From NCBI GenBank assembly GCA_002724245.1, contig PBOG01000242.1, forward strand, positions 1 through 51,041: a DNA stretch of 51,041 nt, in the 5' to 3' direction. Every line of letters begins with the position of its first letter. Positions within the stretch are counted from its first letter, which is position 1. Origin of the DNA: Planctomycetaceae bacterium. GTDB taxonomy: Bacteria > Planctomycetota > Planctomycetia > Pirellulales > Pirellulaceae. The notes beneath the pieces were generated by a model, which was given only the letters and a program-made list of their open reading frames with translations, did not search any database and was not told where the DNA came from. Of the stretch, positions 35,296-44,289 are shown in pieces. Made by a program: the position numbers and the translations under genes.

Positions 35296-37335
35296 TCAGT
35301 GAATGCGTTGGCCGGGCGATGCCCCTTCGTGGGCAGTTAGCATGAAAACTTCCTTTTCACCGAGCCCAGCAGCCAGAATCATGCCTTCGCTCACCCCGAA
35401 TTTCATTTTGCGAGGTTTCAGGTTTGCAACCATGATGACGAGCTGGCCAACCAGTGCTTCCGGCTGATAAGCTTTCTTGATCCCCGCAAAAACCGTGCGT
35501 GTTTCCTCGCCTCCAAGACTGAGGGTGAGTTTCAGCAGCTTATTAGCTTCGGGGACGTCGGCGGCTTCAATCACGCGCGCAACACGCAGATCGACGCTGG
35601 TGAAGTCGTCGATCGTGCATTCGTCCGCAAGTGGTTCTGCCAGGAGCGGCTCACCACTGTCCGTGCCGTGTGCGGTTGATGTGCCCTCTTCTTCCCGTTC
35701 CTTGGATTCTTCAATCATTAGTTTAACGTCCTTTTCGTCTACACGTTTAAGCATGTGCTGAAACCGGGCTACCGAAGTGCCCAGTAGAGGAGACTGGGCT
35801 TGTTGCCAGTCGACAAGCGGGTCACCGAGAAGGCCGCCGACCTTTTCTGCCAATTGTGGCAACACGGGCGAGAGGTAAATTGCTAGTTGGCGAAACAGGT
35901 TCAGTGCCACCGTGCAGACGTCCTGTAGTCTGCCGAGTTGAGCAGGGTCCTTTTTCAATTTCCATGGTTCGGCAGATTCAACGTAGGGGTTTGCACGATC
36001 TGCCAGACTCATGATTAGCCGCATGGCTCGGTTGTAGTCTCCGTGCTCATACGCCTGGGCAATTTTATCTCCAGATTGTGCGGCGTATGCAAACAGGCCG
36101 CCATCGTCGGGATAGCGGGAAGCGAGCCCGCACTCTTCGACGAATTTAGCAGTGCGACTTCCTAGGTTGACAAATTTGCCAACCAGATCGGCGTTGACGC
36201 GATTGACTAGTTCATTCAGGTTCATGTCGAGGTCGTCGACATGGGGTCCTAGTTTGGACGCGTAGTAATAACGCAAGTAGTTCGGATCAAGGTGTTTCAG
36301 GTATGTGGATGCTTTGACGAAAGTGCCTTTACTCTTCGACATTTTTTCGCCACCGACGGTCAAAAAACCGTGGATGTGAACACGTGTCGGAAGTGAATAA
36401 TTCGACGCCTTGAGCATGGCGGGCCAGAACAGGCAATGGAAATACTGAATGTCTTTGCCAATGAAGTGATGAATTTCCGTTTGATCATCACGCCACCACG
36501 TGTCGAACTCTTCGCCCGTGCGGTCACACCATTCCTGGGTTGAGGCCATATACCCAATGGGTGCGTCAAACCAGACATACCAATAGTGGTTCTCGTCGGT
36601 GCCTGGGATGGGGAAGCCAAAGTAGGGGGCTGGTCGGGAGACATCCCAGTCCCGCAGCGGTTCATGCAGAAAGTGTCCTTTGAGGTAATTGGCGACTTCG
36701 ACTTGCAAGTGCTTTTCGTCTTGCGTCCATGCGTCGAGAAAGGCGTGCATCGCCTCGATTTGAACGAAGAAATGGTCCTGCTTTCCCAGGACCGGTGGCG
36801 TGCCACTCACCGTGCTAATTGGATTGATCAGGTCTGTAGCGGTGTAGCTCGCACCACATTTGTCACAATTGTCGCCGTATTGATCATCGGCCTGACACTT
36901 TGGGCAAGTGCCCGTGACAAAACGGTCGGGTAACGACTCTCCCGTAGTCGCGTCCAGAAACTCTGTGACCTGCCGTTGGACGATCAGGTTTTTTTCCTGC
37001 AGGGCCTGCCAGATTTGCTCACAGAGTTTGCGGTTGTGTGGGCTGTCTGTGCTGCCGTAATTGTCGAATTCAATATGGAACCCGCTGAAGTCACGTTCGT
37101 GTTCGGATTGAATTGCGGCGATAAAGTCGCTTTCGGAAACCCCTCGTTGCCGAGCGCTTTTCATGATCGCTGTGCCGTGTGTGTCGTCGGCACAGAGGTA
37201 GATGCAGCGGTGTCCCCGCAGTTTCTGAAACCGCACCCAGATATCTGTTTGGATGTACTCCACGAGGTGGCCGATGTGAATCGGCCCATTCGCGTAGGGA
37301 AGTGCGGAAGTGACGAGAATCCTTCGCTCGCTCAT
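35296..37335 (-). CDS. metG: Methionine--tRNA ligase
   Basis: A 679-residue class I aminoacyl-tRNA synthetase that charges tRNA-Met. I chose the ATG at 37335 ([20 protein letters not shown]) because GGAG lies five bases upstream. Landmarks are HIGH (20-23), a zinc knuckle with C144, C147, C157 and C160, and KMSKS (331-335). A helical anticodon-binding domain follows. Residues from about 575 form the C-terminal tRNA-binding (EMAP/Trbp111-like) domain used for dimerisation ([20 protein letters not shown], then [16 protein letters not shown]). The order metG-frr-GDPD on the minus strand suggests a partly shared transcript. Confidence 0.98.
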   Translation of the reverse strand: MSERRILVTSALPYANGPIHIGHLVEYIQTDIWVRFQKLRGHRCIYLCADDTHGTAIMKSARQRGVSESDFIAAIQSEHERDFSGFHIEFDNYGSTDSPHNRKLCEQIWQALQEKNLIVQRQVTEFLDATTGESLPDRFVTGTCPKCQADDQYGDNCDKCGASYTATDLINPISTVSGTPPVLGKQDHFFVQIEAMHAFLDAWTQDEKHLQVEVANYLKGHFLHEPLRDWDVSRPAPYFGFPIPGTDENHYWYVWFDAPIGYMASTQEWCDRTGEEFDTWWRDDQTEIHHFIGKDIQYFHCLFWPAMLKASNYSLPTRVHIHGFLTVGGEKMSKSKGTFVKASTYLKHLDPNYLRYYYASKLGPHVDDLDMNLNELVNRVNADLVGKFVNLGSRTAKFVEECGLASRYPDDGGLFAYAAQSGDKIAQAYEHGDYNRAMRLIMSLADRANPYVESAEPWKLKKDPAQLGRLQDVCTVALNLFRQLAIYLSPVLPQLAEKVGGLLGDPLVDWQQAQSPLLGTSVARFQHMLKRVDEKDVKLMIEESKEREEEGTSTAHGTDSGEPLLAEPLADECTIDDFTSVDLRVARVIEAADVPEANKLLKLTLSLGGEETRTVFAGIKKAYQPEALVGQLVIMVANLKPRKMKFGVSEGMILAAGLGEKEVFMLTAHEGASPGQRIH

Positions 37336-37398
37336 GCAGGCTCCGCGGGTCACCGAGGTCGGAAGTAAATGCGAAGCGGCATTGTAGTACTAAAGCAG

Positions 37399-37503
37399 CT
37401 AACCCAGGAATGGGTCTGGAGTTGCCACGGGTTGGGTGGCCAGGAAACTGGTGCTCAGCGCGAGTGTGAACCCAAATGTGATCAAAATGAAGTTAGTGAA
37501 CAT
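37399..37503 (-). CDS. Candidate 34-residue single-helix membrane peptide upstream of metG
   Basis: A short frame starts with ATG at 37503 and stops with TAG at 37399. GGGAG lies six bases upstream of the ATG, a good ribosome binding site. The product begins MFTNFILITFGFTLALSTSF, a clear hydrophobic helix, and ends in TQPVATPDPFLG. It lies 63 bases before metG on the same strand, so it might be a tiny membrane protein or a leader ORF affecting metG. I know no homologue. The SD and the hydrophobic composition are seen; function is unknown. Confidence 0.4.
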   Translation of the reverse strand: MFTNFILITFGFTLALSTSFLATQPVATPDPFLG

Positions 37504-37801
37504 ACATGGCTCCCAGTGTCTTCGCACATCGTTCAGTTAGACGACTAGCCAGTCTGTGCAGATGTTGTTCCAGAGATGATGTCCCTTGGTGCTGTTTGTT
37601 CGTAAAGCGTTTTTTATATAGGACTTGCGGCGGTTTTGTTTCGGGATGCGTTGACGCAGGCAGGGAGGGGGTGGGTGTCGTAGTGACCTGAGGGTGAATC
37701 AAAATGATGACATCTGTGGGGCGGGTGGGCGGTCTGCCGCACCGTGTCAGTCTCCTTGTGCAAGTTACGGTCATTTTCGGTTTTTGGCCGAGGGCGACAC
37801 G
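37504..37801. other. Intergenic region, no gene seen
   Basis: About 298 bases between the candidate small peptide and the terminator of the secreted-protein pair. Overlapping long frames on both strands are shadows without protein-like composition. It should contain the metG promoter. Confidence 0.4.
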
Positions 37802-37837
37802 AAAAACGGCGGTTCGACAGAGTTGTCGAACCGCCGT
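37802..37837 (-). terminator. Rho-independent terminator of the small secreted-protein pair
   Basis: A perfect 14-bp stem (37806-37819 with 37824-37837, ACGGCGGTTCGACA) with a 4-base loop, followed on the minus strand by five T residues. It is 31 bases past the stop of the gene at 37869-38300. Confidence 0.92.
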
Positions 37838-37868
37838 GACGGAATACTTCAAGCTGTAGCGAAATGTA

Positions 37869-38300
37869 CTACCAGGGTGCCCGGATGTAGAACGCCCCGA
37901 ACTGGTCGGTGTGCGTTGCCGGGGTTGGAGTTGCGTGCATCGTTTGCTTTTCGCCGTTGTTGATTTCTTGCGGGAAAGGCCGCCGGTATTGGTGGTAGAT
38001 GGGCGCGACTTCAGATTGGGCGACACCCCAGCCCCATCTTACGTGAGTTCGCGCCGTGGGAGGCACGACGAGTGCCAGGGGCCGTCCCCAAGCCGTGTGG
38101 TTGTAGTTGGCGTGCCAAGGAGTCACGCGGGCAGCGCGCAAGTTCCAGCGGTCATGGCGCACGCGGCGTCCACCCAGCAGGTAATAGCCTTCGTGCGGGC
38201 GGTGAGGGCCGATCAGGTCTCGCAATTTGCCAGCCTGGGTTTCGTTACTTGTTCCCACGAAAGAGAGGGCAACGATTGTGAAGAGGGCGAGTCGTTTCAT
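37869..38300 (-). CDS. Small secreted His/Trp/Arg-rich protein
   Basis: A 143-residue exported protein. The signal peptide is MKRLALFTIVALSFVGTSN, ending near ETQAG. The mature protein is rich in aromatic, His and Arg residues: EGYYLLGGRRVRHDRWNLR, then NYNHTAWGRPLALVVPPTA, VRWGWGVAQSEVAPIYHQY and a C-terminal GAFYIRAPW. AGGA eight bases upstream supports the ATG at 38300. It follows the other small secreted gene by 82 bases and is followed by a strong terminator, so the two form one unit. I recall similar short planctomycete proteins with the WGRP-ALVVPPTA core, but no function. There are no cysteines. It may be a cell-envelope component. Confidence 0.75.
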   Translation of the reverse strand: MKRLALFTIVALSFVGTSNETQAGKLRDLIGPHRPHEGYYLLGGRRVRHDRWNLRAARVTPWHANYNHTAWGRPLALVVPPTARTHVRWGWGVAQSEVAPIYHQYRRPFPQEINNGEKQTMHATPTPATHTDQFGAFYIRAPW

Positions 38301-38382
38301 GGCGACAATCCTGTGTCTGGCTCTAAAGGTATTTGGTTGAAGGACGCAGGTGAGTGATATTACCGCGTAATCGGTTCGGTCC

Positions 38383-38829
38383 TTAGCGAGCTCGCGTCAA
38401 TTTTTGACGCATGAAGTCGAGGATGCCGGCCATAGGAGGGCTGTACCATTTGACGGAGGTGCGGTTAAAACCACGTCCGCCGTTGGAATAGCGGTGGTAG
38501 CTGCGTTGGTGGTCGTAGAGCAGTTCATGGGGGAGGAGTGGCTGGTAGGTGTAGTACGTGTGGCCAACGTTCGTAGGAACGGGCAGGGGCGCCACGTAGA
38601 GTTGCGTTGCGAATTGGCCACTACCTGCTGGTACGTAGTGATTGTGGAACAGGCCGGGCTGTCCGTACTGTACAGGCTGTGCCTCAACCATTTCGGCGCG
38701 GGCGGCGCGGCGCGCGAACAGCCTTCTTGGTTCGTCAGCGCGGGTTTGGTTGGCCGGTCCAATGCCAATGGCGTTGCTGGCTAGAATGACGGAAAGGACA
38801 GCGGTCGAACGGAGTAAATTGTGAAGCAT
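38383..38829 (-). CDS. Small secreted Tyr/His-rich protein
   Basis: A 148-residue exported protein with a signal peptide (HNLLRSTAVLSVILASNAIG, cleavage probably before the DEPRR region). The mature part begins RLFARRAARAEMVEAQ and continues with aromatic blocks: PGLFHNHYVPAGS, YVAPLPVPTNVGHTYYTYQ, then HQRSYHRYSNGGRGFNRTSV and KWYSPP. AAGGA eight bases before the ATG supports the start. It is the first gene of a two-gene unit with 37869-38300. The leader contains a 7-bp hairpin (38876-38882 with 38896-38902). Function is unknown; the two products share Tyr, His and Arg richness and may associate in the envelope. Confidence 0.75.
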   Translation of the reverse strand: MLHNLLRSTAVLSVILASNAIGIGPANQTRADEPRRLFARRAARAEMVEAQPVQYGQPGLFHNHYVPAGSGQFATQLYVAPLPVPTNVGHTYYTYQPLLPHELLYDHQRSYHRYSNGGRGFNRTSVKWYSPPMAGILDFMRQKLTRAR

Positions 38830-39241
38830 TTTGACGTTCCTTCGTGTAGTGCTTGGGAGTGGGGTTAGTTTGGTCAGGGGCGGGCAAACAGGAATCGCCC
38901 CTTGTAGGGATCTGTGGGAGTAGTTGGTTGGTGATGGATTCGCTGACTGTGGGTAATGTGACGCATCTTGGTAAGATGGGGCACTTGAATGCTATTAGGT
39001 TATCTCGGCCGAGGCGGCTTTGGCGGTGAGTGTTTCTTTGGCTGCCAGCTGAATTTGCCCCTTCGACCGGCAGCGATGCGTTAAACCGCCTGTATATGAG
39101 GCGTTAGAATCGGTACAATCGCCCCTTACGGAATCGATTCCAGAGAGAGACGGGCCATGCGCTGGTATCCCGCAGGCGGTGCTGACCTCTTTCGTGGATA
39201 GAGACACTGACCGCAACACTGAGGGTAAAGGAGTACCCGGT
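38830..39241. other. Divergent promoter region between the secreted pair and the Topo VI operon
   Basis: About 412 bases. It includes a leader hairpin for the minus-strand gene (38876-38902), a CTCGGCCGAG palindrome near 39005, and a possible promoter for top6BA at 39091-39119. Confidence 0.5.
39091..39119 (+). promoter_or_regulatory. Candidate promoter of the Topo VI operon
   Basis: TACAAT (39114-39119) matches the -10 consensus at five of six positions and sits 17 bases after TGTATA (39091-39096), a weak -35. The predicted leader to the TTG start at 39242 is about 115 bases. Confidence 0.35.
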
Positions 39242-41326
39242 TTGAGCCCAAAAGTGACGAAGGGAAAGCGTTCTCGAAAGAAAGAGAATGGGCAGCCTGG
39301 GGTAGCTAAGTCGGGGGGGCGTAGGCGGCGTAATACTGCGCAGTCGATGGCTGCTCAGCAGCGCAATATTTCTGTTAGCGAGTTCTTTGCGAAGAATCGT
39401 CACTTACTCGGTTTTGACAACCCGCGCAAGGCATTGCTAACGACGGTCAAGGAAGCAGTCGATAATTCGCTGGATGCCTGTGAAGAAGCGGGGATCGTTC
39501 CAGAAATCTGGGTTCGAATCGAATGCGCCAAAGGCAAACGTTACACCGTTGCCATTCAGGACAACGGGCCCGGAATCGTCAAGCGGCAGGTGCCATTGAT
39601 ATTCGGGAAACTACTCTACGGCTCCAAGTTTCACCGCCTGCGAATGAGCCGAGGGCAGCAGGGCATTGGAATCAGCGCTGCTGGCATGTATGGCAAGTTG
39701 ACCACGGGAAAGCCAGTCAAGATCACTACGAAAATTTCGGTTCGAAAACCGGCCCACTACTACGAGGTGGAAATTGACACCAAGCATAACGTACCGGAGA
39801 TTCACAATGGCCGGGGCGAAGGTGTTGATATTCCTCCCGGTGAGAAGGGGCGCGCTTATATGAAGCGCCATGGGATCGAATGGGTTTCCCATTATGCGGC
39901 ACCGGAGGGGCAAACGCCAAAGGAGCTGCGCAGTGGGACTCGAGTGACGATTGAGCTGGAAGCCAAATTTTTGCGAGGTCGCGGCAGCGTTGATGAGTAC
40001 TTGCAGCAGACTGCAATCGCGAACCCTCACGTGACACTTCATTATGTCGATCCGGAGGGGCAAGACCGGACATATGAACGTTCGACAACAGAGCTCCCTG
40101 TCGAGCCCAAGGAAATCAAGCCGCATCCATACGGAGTAGAACTGGGGCATTTGGTTACGATGCTGAAAGACAGCAAGGCGGTGACGCTGTCTCAGTTCAT
40201 GACGACGTCTTTTTCCCGAGTGAGTGCGGCGGTTGCCAGACGGATTTGCGAGGCGGCGAATCTGACCACGAGGGCTTCCACGCGAAAAATTGGTCGTGAC
40301 GAGGCGGACGCTCTGTATCAGGCGATTCAGCAGACACGGATTAGTAATCCTGCGACGGATTGCATTTCACCCATCGGCGAGGACTTGTTACTGAAGGGGT
40401 TGCATCACGTTGTACCCGGTGAGTTTTATGCGGCGGCTACCCGACCACCGGCAGTTTACCGAGGGAATCCGTTTCAAATTGAAGTTGCGCTGGCTTACGG
40501 TGGGGGTAATAGTGTTGAAAAGGTAACCCACGAAGTGCTGGTTGAATTGCTGGGCCATAGCGATGCGCGCACGCTCCGCCAGTTTCTGGTGAATACTTTT
40601 GATGGCATCGGTGCGGACTCGGCGGACCGCATTATCAAGAGCTCAGGATTCGGTAGTCGCCAGTCACCCGCTCGCATGGATCCAGCGGATATTAACCGCC
40701 TCTTGGACGCCATGCAGAACGTGACGCTCTCTGAAAAGCAGAGTATGCAAATCATGCGCTATGCGAATCGGGTTCCTTTACAGTTTCAGGCAGCCGGTTG
40801 CGCAATTACGCAGGGAGTGATCAGCACGAATTGGCGTTCATACGGGCTTTCGCAATCGCGTGGGGGAATGCCATCAGGTCCGGTGACCGTGATGGTCCAT
40901 ATGGCCAGCGTCTGGGTGCCGTTCACCAGTGAATCGAAAGAGGCAGTTGCCGCCTACCCGGAAATTGAAAAGGAACTTCGCCTGGCGCTACAGGCTGTGG
41001 GGCGGAAGTTAGGCATGTATCTGCGGCGCCGCAAACGCGTCAAGCAGGAAGGCGAGCGTCGCAGTATTTTTCTGCGTTACCTGGGAGAGGTGGCAACCGC
41101 GGTTACGGAAATTAACGGTGGTGACCGCCAGGATCTTTACGAACAGCTCTTGAAGGTTGCCAAACGTAAGACGGCAGAGGCTGATACCAATTTAGATAGC
41201 CGAGGTCGCGCTGTTGCTGAATCGGAGGAGGATTACGGGCGAAATGTGCTGGTTGTTGAGCAACGCCCTGAAGACCTGTTGGCGGGTCTTCCCAAAACAG
41301 ATGATGAACAAAAGCAGCTTTTTTGA
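39242..41326 (+). CDS. top6B: DNA topoisomerase VI subunit B
   Basis: A 694-residue ATPase subunit of type IIB topoisomerase, which passes one DNA duplex through a transient double-strand break. I favour a TTG start at 39242 because AAAGGAG lies eight bases before it; the longest frame begins with GTG at 39179. GHKL ATP-site motifs are KEAVDNSLDA (70-79), QDNGPGI (106-112) and SRGQQGIGISAAGMYGKLT (136-154). A helix-two-turn-helix and transducer domain follow, including VTVMVHMASVWVPFTSESKE. Residues 1-40 form a Lys/Arg-rich tail that I do not associate with archaeal homologues. The top6A gene follows after 11 bases. Topo VI is mainly archaeal and plant, so its presence in a bacterium suggests ancient transfer. 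Confidence 0.95.
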   Translation: MSPKVTKGKRSRKKENGQPGVAKSGGRRRRNTAQSMAAQQRNISVSEFFAKNRHLLGFDNPRKALLTTVKEAVDNSLDACEEAGIVPEIWVRIECAKGKRYTVAIQDNGPGIVKRQVPLIFGKLLYGSKFHRLRMSRGQQGIGISAAGMYGKLTTGKPVKITTKISVRKPAHYYEVEIDTKHNVPEIHNGRGEGVDIPPGEKGRAYMKRHGIEWVSHYAAPEGQTPKELRSGTRVTIELEAKFLRGRGSVDEYLQQTAIANPHVTLHYVDPEGQDRTYERSTTELPVEPKEIKPHPYGVELGHLVTMLKDSKAVTLSQFMTTSFSRVSAAVARRICEAANLTTRASTRKIGRDEADALYQAIQQTRISNPATDCISPIGEDLLLKGLHHVVPGEFYAAATRPPAVYRGNPFQIEVALAYGGGNSVEKVTHEVLVELLGHSDARTLRQFLVNTFDGIGADSADRIIKSSGFGSRQSPARMDPADINRLLDAMQNVTLSEKQSMQIMRYANRVPLQFQAAGCAITQGVISTNWRSYGLSQSRGGMPSGPVTVMVHMASVWVPFTSESKEAVAAYPEIEKELRLALQAVGRKLGMYLRRRKRVKQEGERRSIFLRYLGEVATAVTEINGGDRQDLYEQLLKVAKRKTAEADTNLDSRGRAVAESEEDYGRNVLVVEQRPEDLLAGLPKTDDEQKQLF

Positions 41327-41337
41327 AGTGATGAACT

Positions 41338-42492
41338 ATGGCAAAAAAAACTGCGAGGCGCAACGTCTCTAAGGCAAAAGAGAGTAACGGAAAGTTAACC
41401 GTCAAGGACCGCAAGACGCTCAAGTCTATTGGTGGGCTTGCAGAAGGTGTCAATAAAGCGGCGTTTCGCGGACGCGATCCTCACTTAGAGATCCCGTCGC
41501 GATCCCTGTCGAATGTTCGGTACAACAAATCCAAGCGTTTCATCGAGATGGGGCGAGGGAAGAATCGCCGCGAGTTGTTCAATCTCTCGCAGGCCAAGAG
41601 TTATATGCAGACCGTTTTAGTAGGGAACGGCTGTCGCCAGCTGATTAACGCCGGAAAGACAACTAGTATTCGTGGTCTCTACTACCTGCTCAAGCACACC
41701 ATCGAAGGGACACGTGAGGAGACTTTTGACGAGCAAAAGGATTGCGATCCGATTATTGAAGATGTTGAAGTCATGCTCAGCGCTTTACGCGAAGAGTTGC
41801 ATCTATATGCGAAGAATGCCGGCGCGATGGTTGGACCCATTACGCTTGTTGATAGTGGAGATGAGATCGACTGTTCTCGAATGGGGTCGGGAGGTTACAG
41901 CATTCCATCTATTGCCGAACCTGAAGTCGTTCAATTCAAGCGGCATAGTGCGAAATTTGTGTTGCATGTCGAAAAGGACACGGTCTGGCGAAGGTTCAAC
42001 GAAGATAAATTCTGGCAAGAACACGATTGCATTCTGACACATGGTGGCGGCCAACCGCCGCGTGGTGTCCGTCGTTTACTGCATCGACTGCATCACGAGT
42101 TGAAGTTGCCGGTTTACTGCCTGTTGGATAACGATCCTTGGGGTTATTACATCTACAGCGTGATCAAGCAGGGGTCGATCAATCTGGCGTATGAGTCAAA
42201 GCGCATGGCAATTCCGGCTGCTCGTTATATGGGGATGAGGAGCAAGGACTACGAACGCTGCGGTTTGTCATCCAGTGTGACGATTGGGCTCAATGATAAT
42301 GACGTAAAACGGGCCAAGCAGATCGCGGGGTACCCGTGGTTTGCCAACAAGAAGGCCTGGCAGAAGGAAATTGCTTTAATGCTTCAAAACGGCTTCAAAC
42401 TCGAAGTCGAAGCGCTCATTAATAAGGGTATCAGTTACGTTACGCAGGAATATGTTCCTGCACGACTTGATGATCGGGATTTTCTGGATTGA
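41338..42492 (+). CDS. top6A: DNA topoisomerase VI subunit A (Spo11-like)
   Basis: A 384-residue DNA-cleaving subunit. The winged-helix CAP-like domain carries TTSIRGLYYLLKHT, in which Tyr116 should be the nucleophile that forms the 5'-phosphotyrosyl link. The TOPRIM domain supplies the metal ligands: Glu212 in LHVEKDTVWRRF, and Asp264 and Asp266 in CLLDNDPWGYYIY. Archaeal members usually read DGDPYG at the last site and GKGYPD where this protein has GGGQPPRG (236-243). The N-terminus (1-28) is basic, as in the partner. The gene is 11 bases downstream of top6B, so the two subunits are made together to form the A2B2 enzyme. A bacterial function in decatenation or chromosome segregation is inferred. 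Confidence 0.94.
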   Translation: MAKKTARRNVSKAKESNGKLTVKDRKTLKSIGGLAEGVNKAAFRGRDPHLEIPSRSLSNVRYNKSKRFIEMGRGKNRRELFNLSQAKSYMQTVLVGNGCRQLINAGKTTSIRGLYYLLKHTIEGTREETFDEQKDCDPIIEDVEVMLSALREELHLYAKNAGAMVGPITLVDSGDEIDCSRMGSGGYSIPSIAEPEVVQFKRHSAKFVLHVEKDTVWRRFNEDKFWQEHDCILTHGGGQPPRGVRRLLHRLHHELKLPVYCLLDNDPWGYYIYSVIKQGSINLAYESKRMAIPAARYMGMRSKDYERCGLSSSVTIGLNDNDVKRAKQIAGYPWFANKKAWQKEIALMLQNGFKLEVEALINKGISYVTQEYVPARLDDRDFLD

Positions 42493-42652
42493 CTTGCCTG
42501 TGAAATAGGGCCTGACCGCATCTGTTTTTTTGACGGGTTCACTGTGCGCGATTAACCTGGTTTGCTCTCGATCTGGACGCCCAGGTCCGCGCGTGTCTGC
42601 AATATGCCACCACGGCGTTTGCCTGTTGGAAATGTCGCTGGATTGAAATGCA

Positions 42653-44125
42653 ATGGCCGCACCTTATCCAAAGATGGCGCAGTGGAAGTCCGCTCAGGAG
42701 TTTCGGCAGCGTTTAAGTGAATTAGCGCTTGATTTACCTGTCGATGACGAGGTTCTGTCCGCCGACGAGGGCTCTCCCTTAGCGCAGCCGTTACGCATCG
42801 GCGAGACTGAAGTTGGCAATCGGTGGTGCATTCATCCAATGGAAGGTTGGGACGCAAATCCCGACGGTTCCCCGTCGGAATGGACGCTGCGCCGTTGGCG
42901 CCGTTTTGGGCAAAGTGGGGCCAAGTGGATTTGGGGTGGTGAGGCGGCAGCTGTGCAGCCTGACGGTCGGGCCAATCCTCACCAGACCATGGCAATTCCG
43001 GGAAATCAACGTGGTCTCGCTTTGATGTTGCGTCAACTTGTAGAGGCACATGAATCTTGTTTCGGTACCAGCGAGGATCTGTTGGTTGGTTTGCAGTTAA
43101 CGCATTCCGGACGTTTTTGCCGTCCGCGTTCAAAGGAGCTCGAGCCCCGAATTGCGTATCATCACCCTTTACTTGATAAGAAATTTGGAATTGCTCCGGA
43201 TGATCGTCAGGTGGTTTGGACTGACACCGAACTTTTGCAGCTGATCGATCGTTTTGTTGAAGCGGCCGGGATCGCACGTGATGCGGGGTTTCGATTTGTT
43301 GATATCAAGTCTTGCCATGGTTACTTGTTGCATGAGTTTCTCAGCGCACGGTCGCGGCCGGGTGACTTTGGAGGTGACTTTGCAGGTCGTACGCGCCTGT
43401 TGAAAACGATTGTCAGTCGCGTCCGCGATCAATACCCGGACTTGATGGTGATGGTACGGCTAGGGGTCTTTGATATGCCGCCGTTCGTAACGAGTCTCGA
43501 ACGAGGCAGGCCCATGGATTTTGAAAATTTGCTGCCCTATGCGGTGGGGTTCGGCGTGAATTCAGAGAATCCCATGGAGTACGATCTGACAGAGCCCTTG
43601 TGTTTGATTCAACAGTTGTGTGAATTGGGTGTGGCCGCAATCAATATTTCAGCCGGCAGTCCTTACTACAATCCGCACATGCAACGCCCGGCGATTTTTC
43701 CTCCCAGTGATGGCTATCAACCGCCTGAAGACCCGTTAGTCGGTGTCGTACGTCTGGTCAGGGCTGCTCGTGAATGCAAGCTTGCGTTTCCCGACTTGCC
43801 CATGGTCGGCACAGGCTACAGTTACTTGCAGGACTTCTTGCCTCAAGTTGCTCAGGCCGTGGTGCGCGCGGGCTGGATCGATAGCGTGGGCCTGGGCAGG
43901 ATGGTTCTTTCGTATCCCGACTTGCCCGCCGACACTCTCAATGGTCGAGCGATGGCCAGGAAGCAGGTCTGCCGGACTTTTAGTGATTGTACCACGGGAC
44001 CACGTAATGGTATGGTTTCAGGTTGTTTTCCGCTTGATCCTGATTATCGAGTGTTGCCAGAGGCGGCGCGTTTGCGAGAGATCAAGCGAGCACAGGAAAG
44101 TTCTGTGGTGGAACGACCAGAGTAA
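42653..44125 (+). CDS. NADH:flavin oxidoreductase (Old Yellow Enzyme family), variant active site
   Basis: A 490-residue FMN TIM-barrel protein. Early blocks are NRWCIHPMEGWDANPDGSPS (56-75) and GGEAAAVQPDGRANPHQ; LQLTHSGRFCRPR contains the flavin-contacting residues. The strand normally reading E-[IL]-H-x-A-[HN]-GYL is here DIKSCHGYLLHEFLS (217-231), so the first substrate-binding histidine is replaced by Lys219 while His222 is kept. Near the C-terminus VCRTFSDCTTGPRNGMVSGC resembles a degenerate version of the iron-sulfur loop of dienoyl-CoA-reductase-type members, with only three cysteines. Cytoplasmic, substrate unknown. It follows top6A after 160 bases on the same strand; a functional link is not implied. 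Confidence 0.88.
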   Translation: MAAPYPKMAQWKSAQEFRQRLSELALDLPVDDEVLSADEGSPLAQPLRIGETEVGNRWCIHPMEGWDANPDGSPSEWTLRRWRRFGQSGAKWIWGGEAAAVQPDGRANPHQTMAIPGNQRGLALMLRQLVEAHESCFGTSEDLLVGLQLTHSGRFCRPRSKELEPRIAYHHPLLDKKFGIAPDDRQVVWTDTELLQLIDRFVEAAGIARDAGFRFVDIKSCHGYLLHEFLSARSRPGDFGGDFAGRTRLLKTIVSRVRDQYPDLMVMVRLGVFDMPPFVTSLERGRPMDFENLLPYAVGFGVNSENPMEYDLTEPLCLIQQLCELGVAAINISAGSPYYNPHMQRPAIFPPSDGYQPPEDPLVGVVRLVRAARECKLAFPDLPMVGTGYSYLQDFLPQVAQAVVRAGWIDSVGLGRMVLSYPDLPADTLNGRAMARKQVCRTFSDCTTGPRNGMVSGCFPLDPDYRVLPEAARLREIKRAQESSVVERPE

Positions 44126-44289
44126 GTGGTGGGAGGCTGTTTTCGTAAATGACAACCTGGTTTGACCGGTCTTGGTTTGTAGTGTGTTCACCGGATGATT
44201 TTTTCGAATGCCGAGACAAACACCAAGTGGATTGCGTCGTAGGCACGGCGCGTGTTCTGGATTTTGCGTTTTTGGCGGAGCGTAACTAA

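Noticed and set aside
37493-38026. 177-codon minus ORF overlapping the terminator
   Set aside because: The sequence is Thr/Pro/Arg-rich without domain features, spans a strong terminator and overlaps the secreted gene in another frame.
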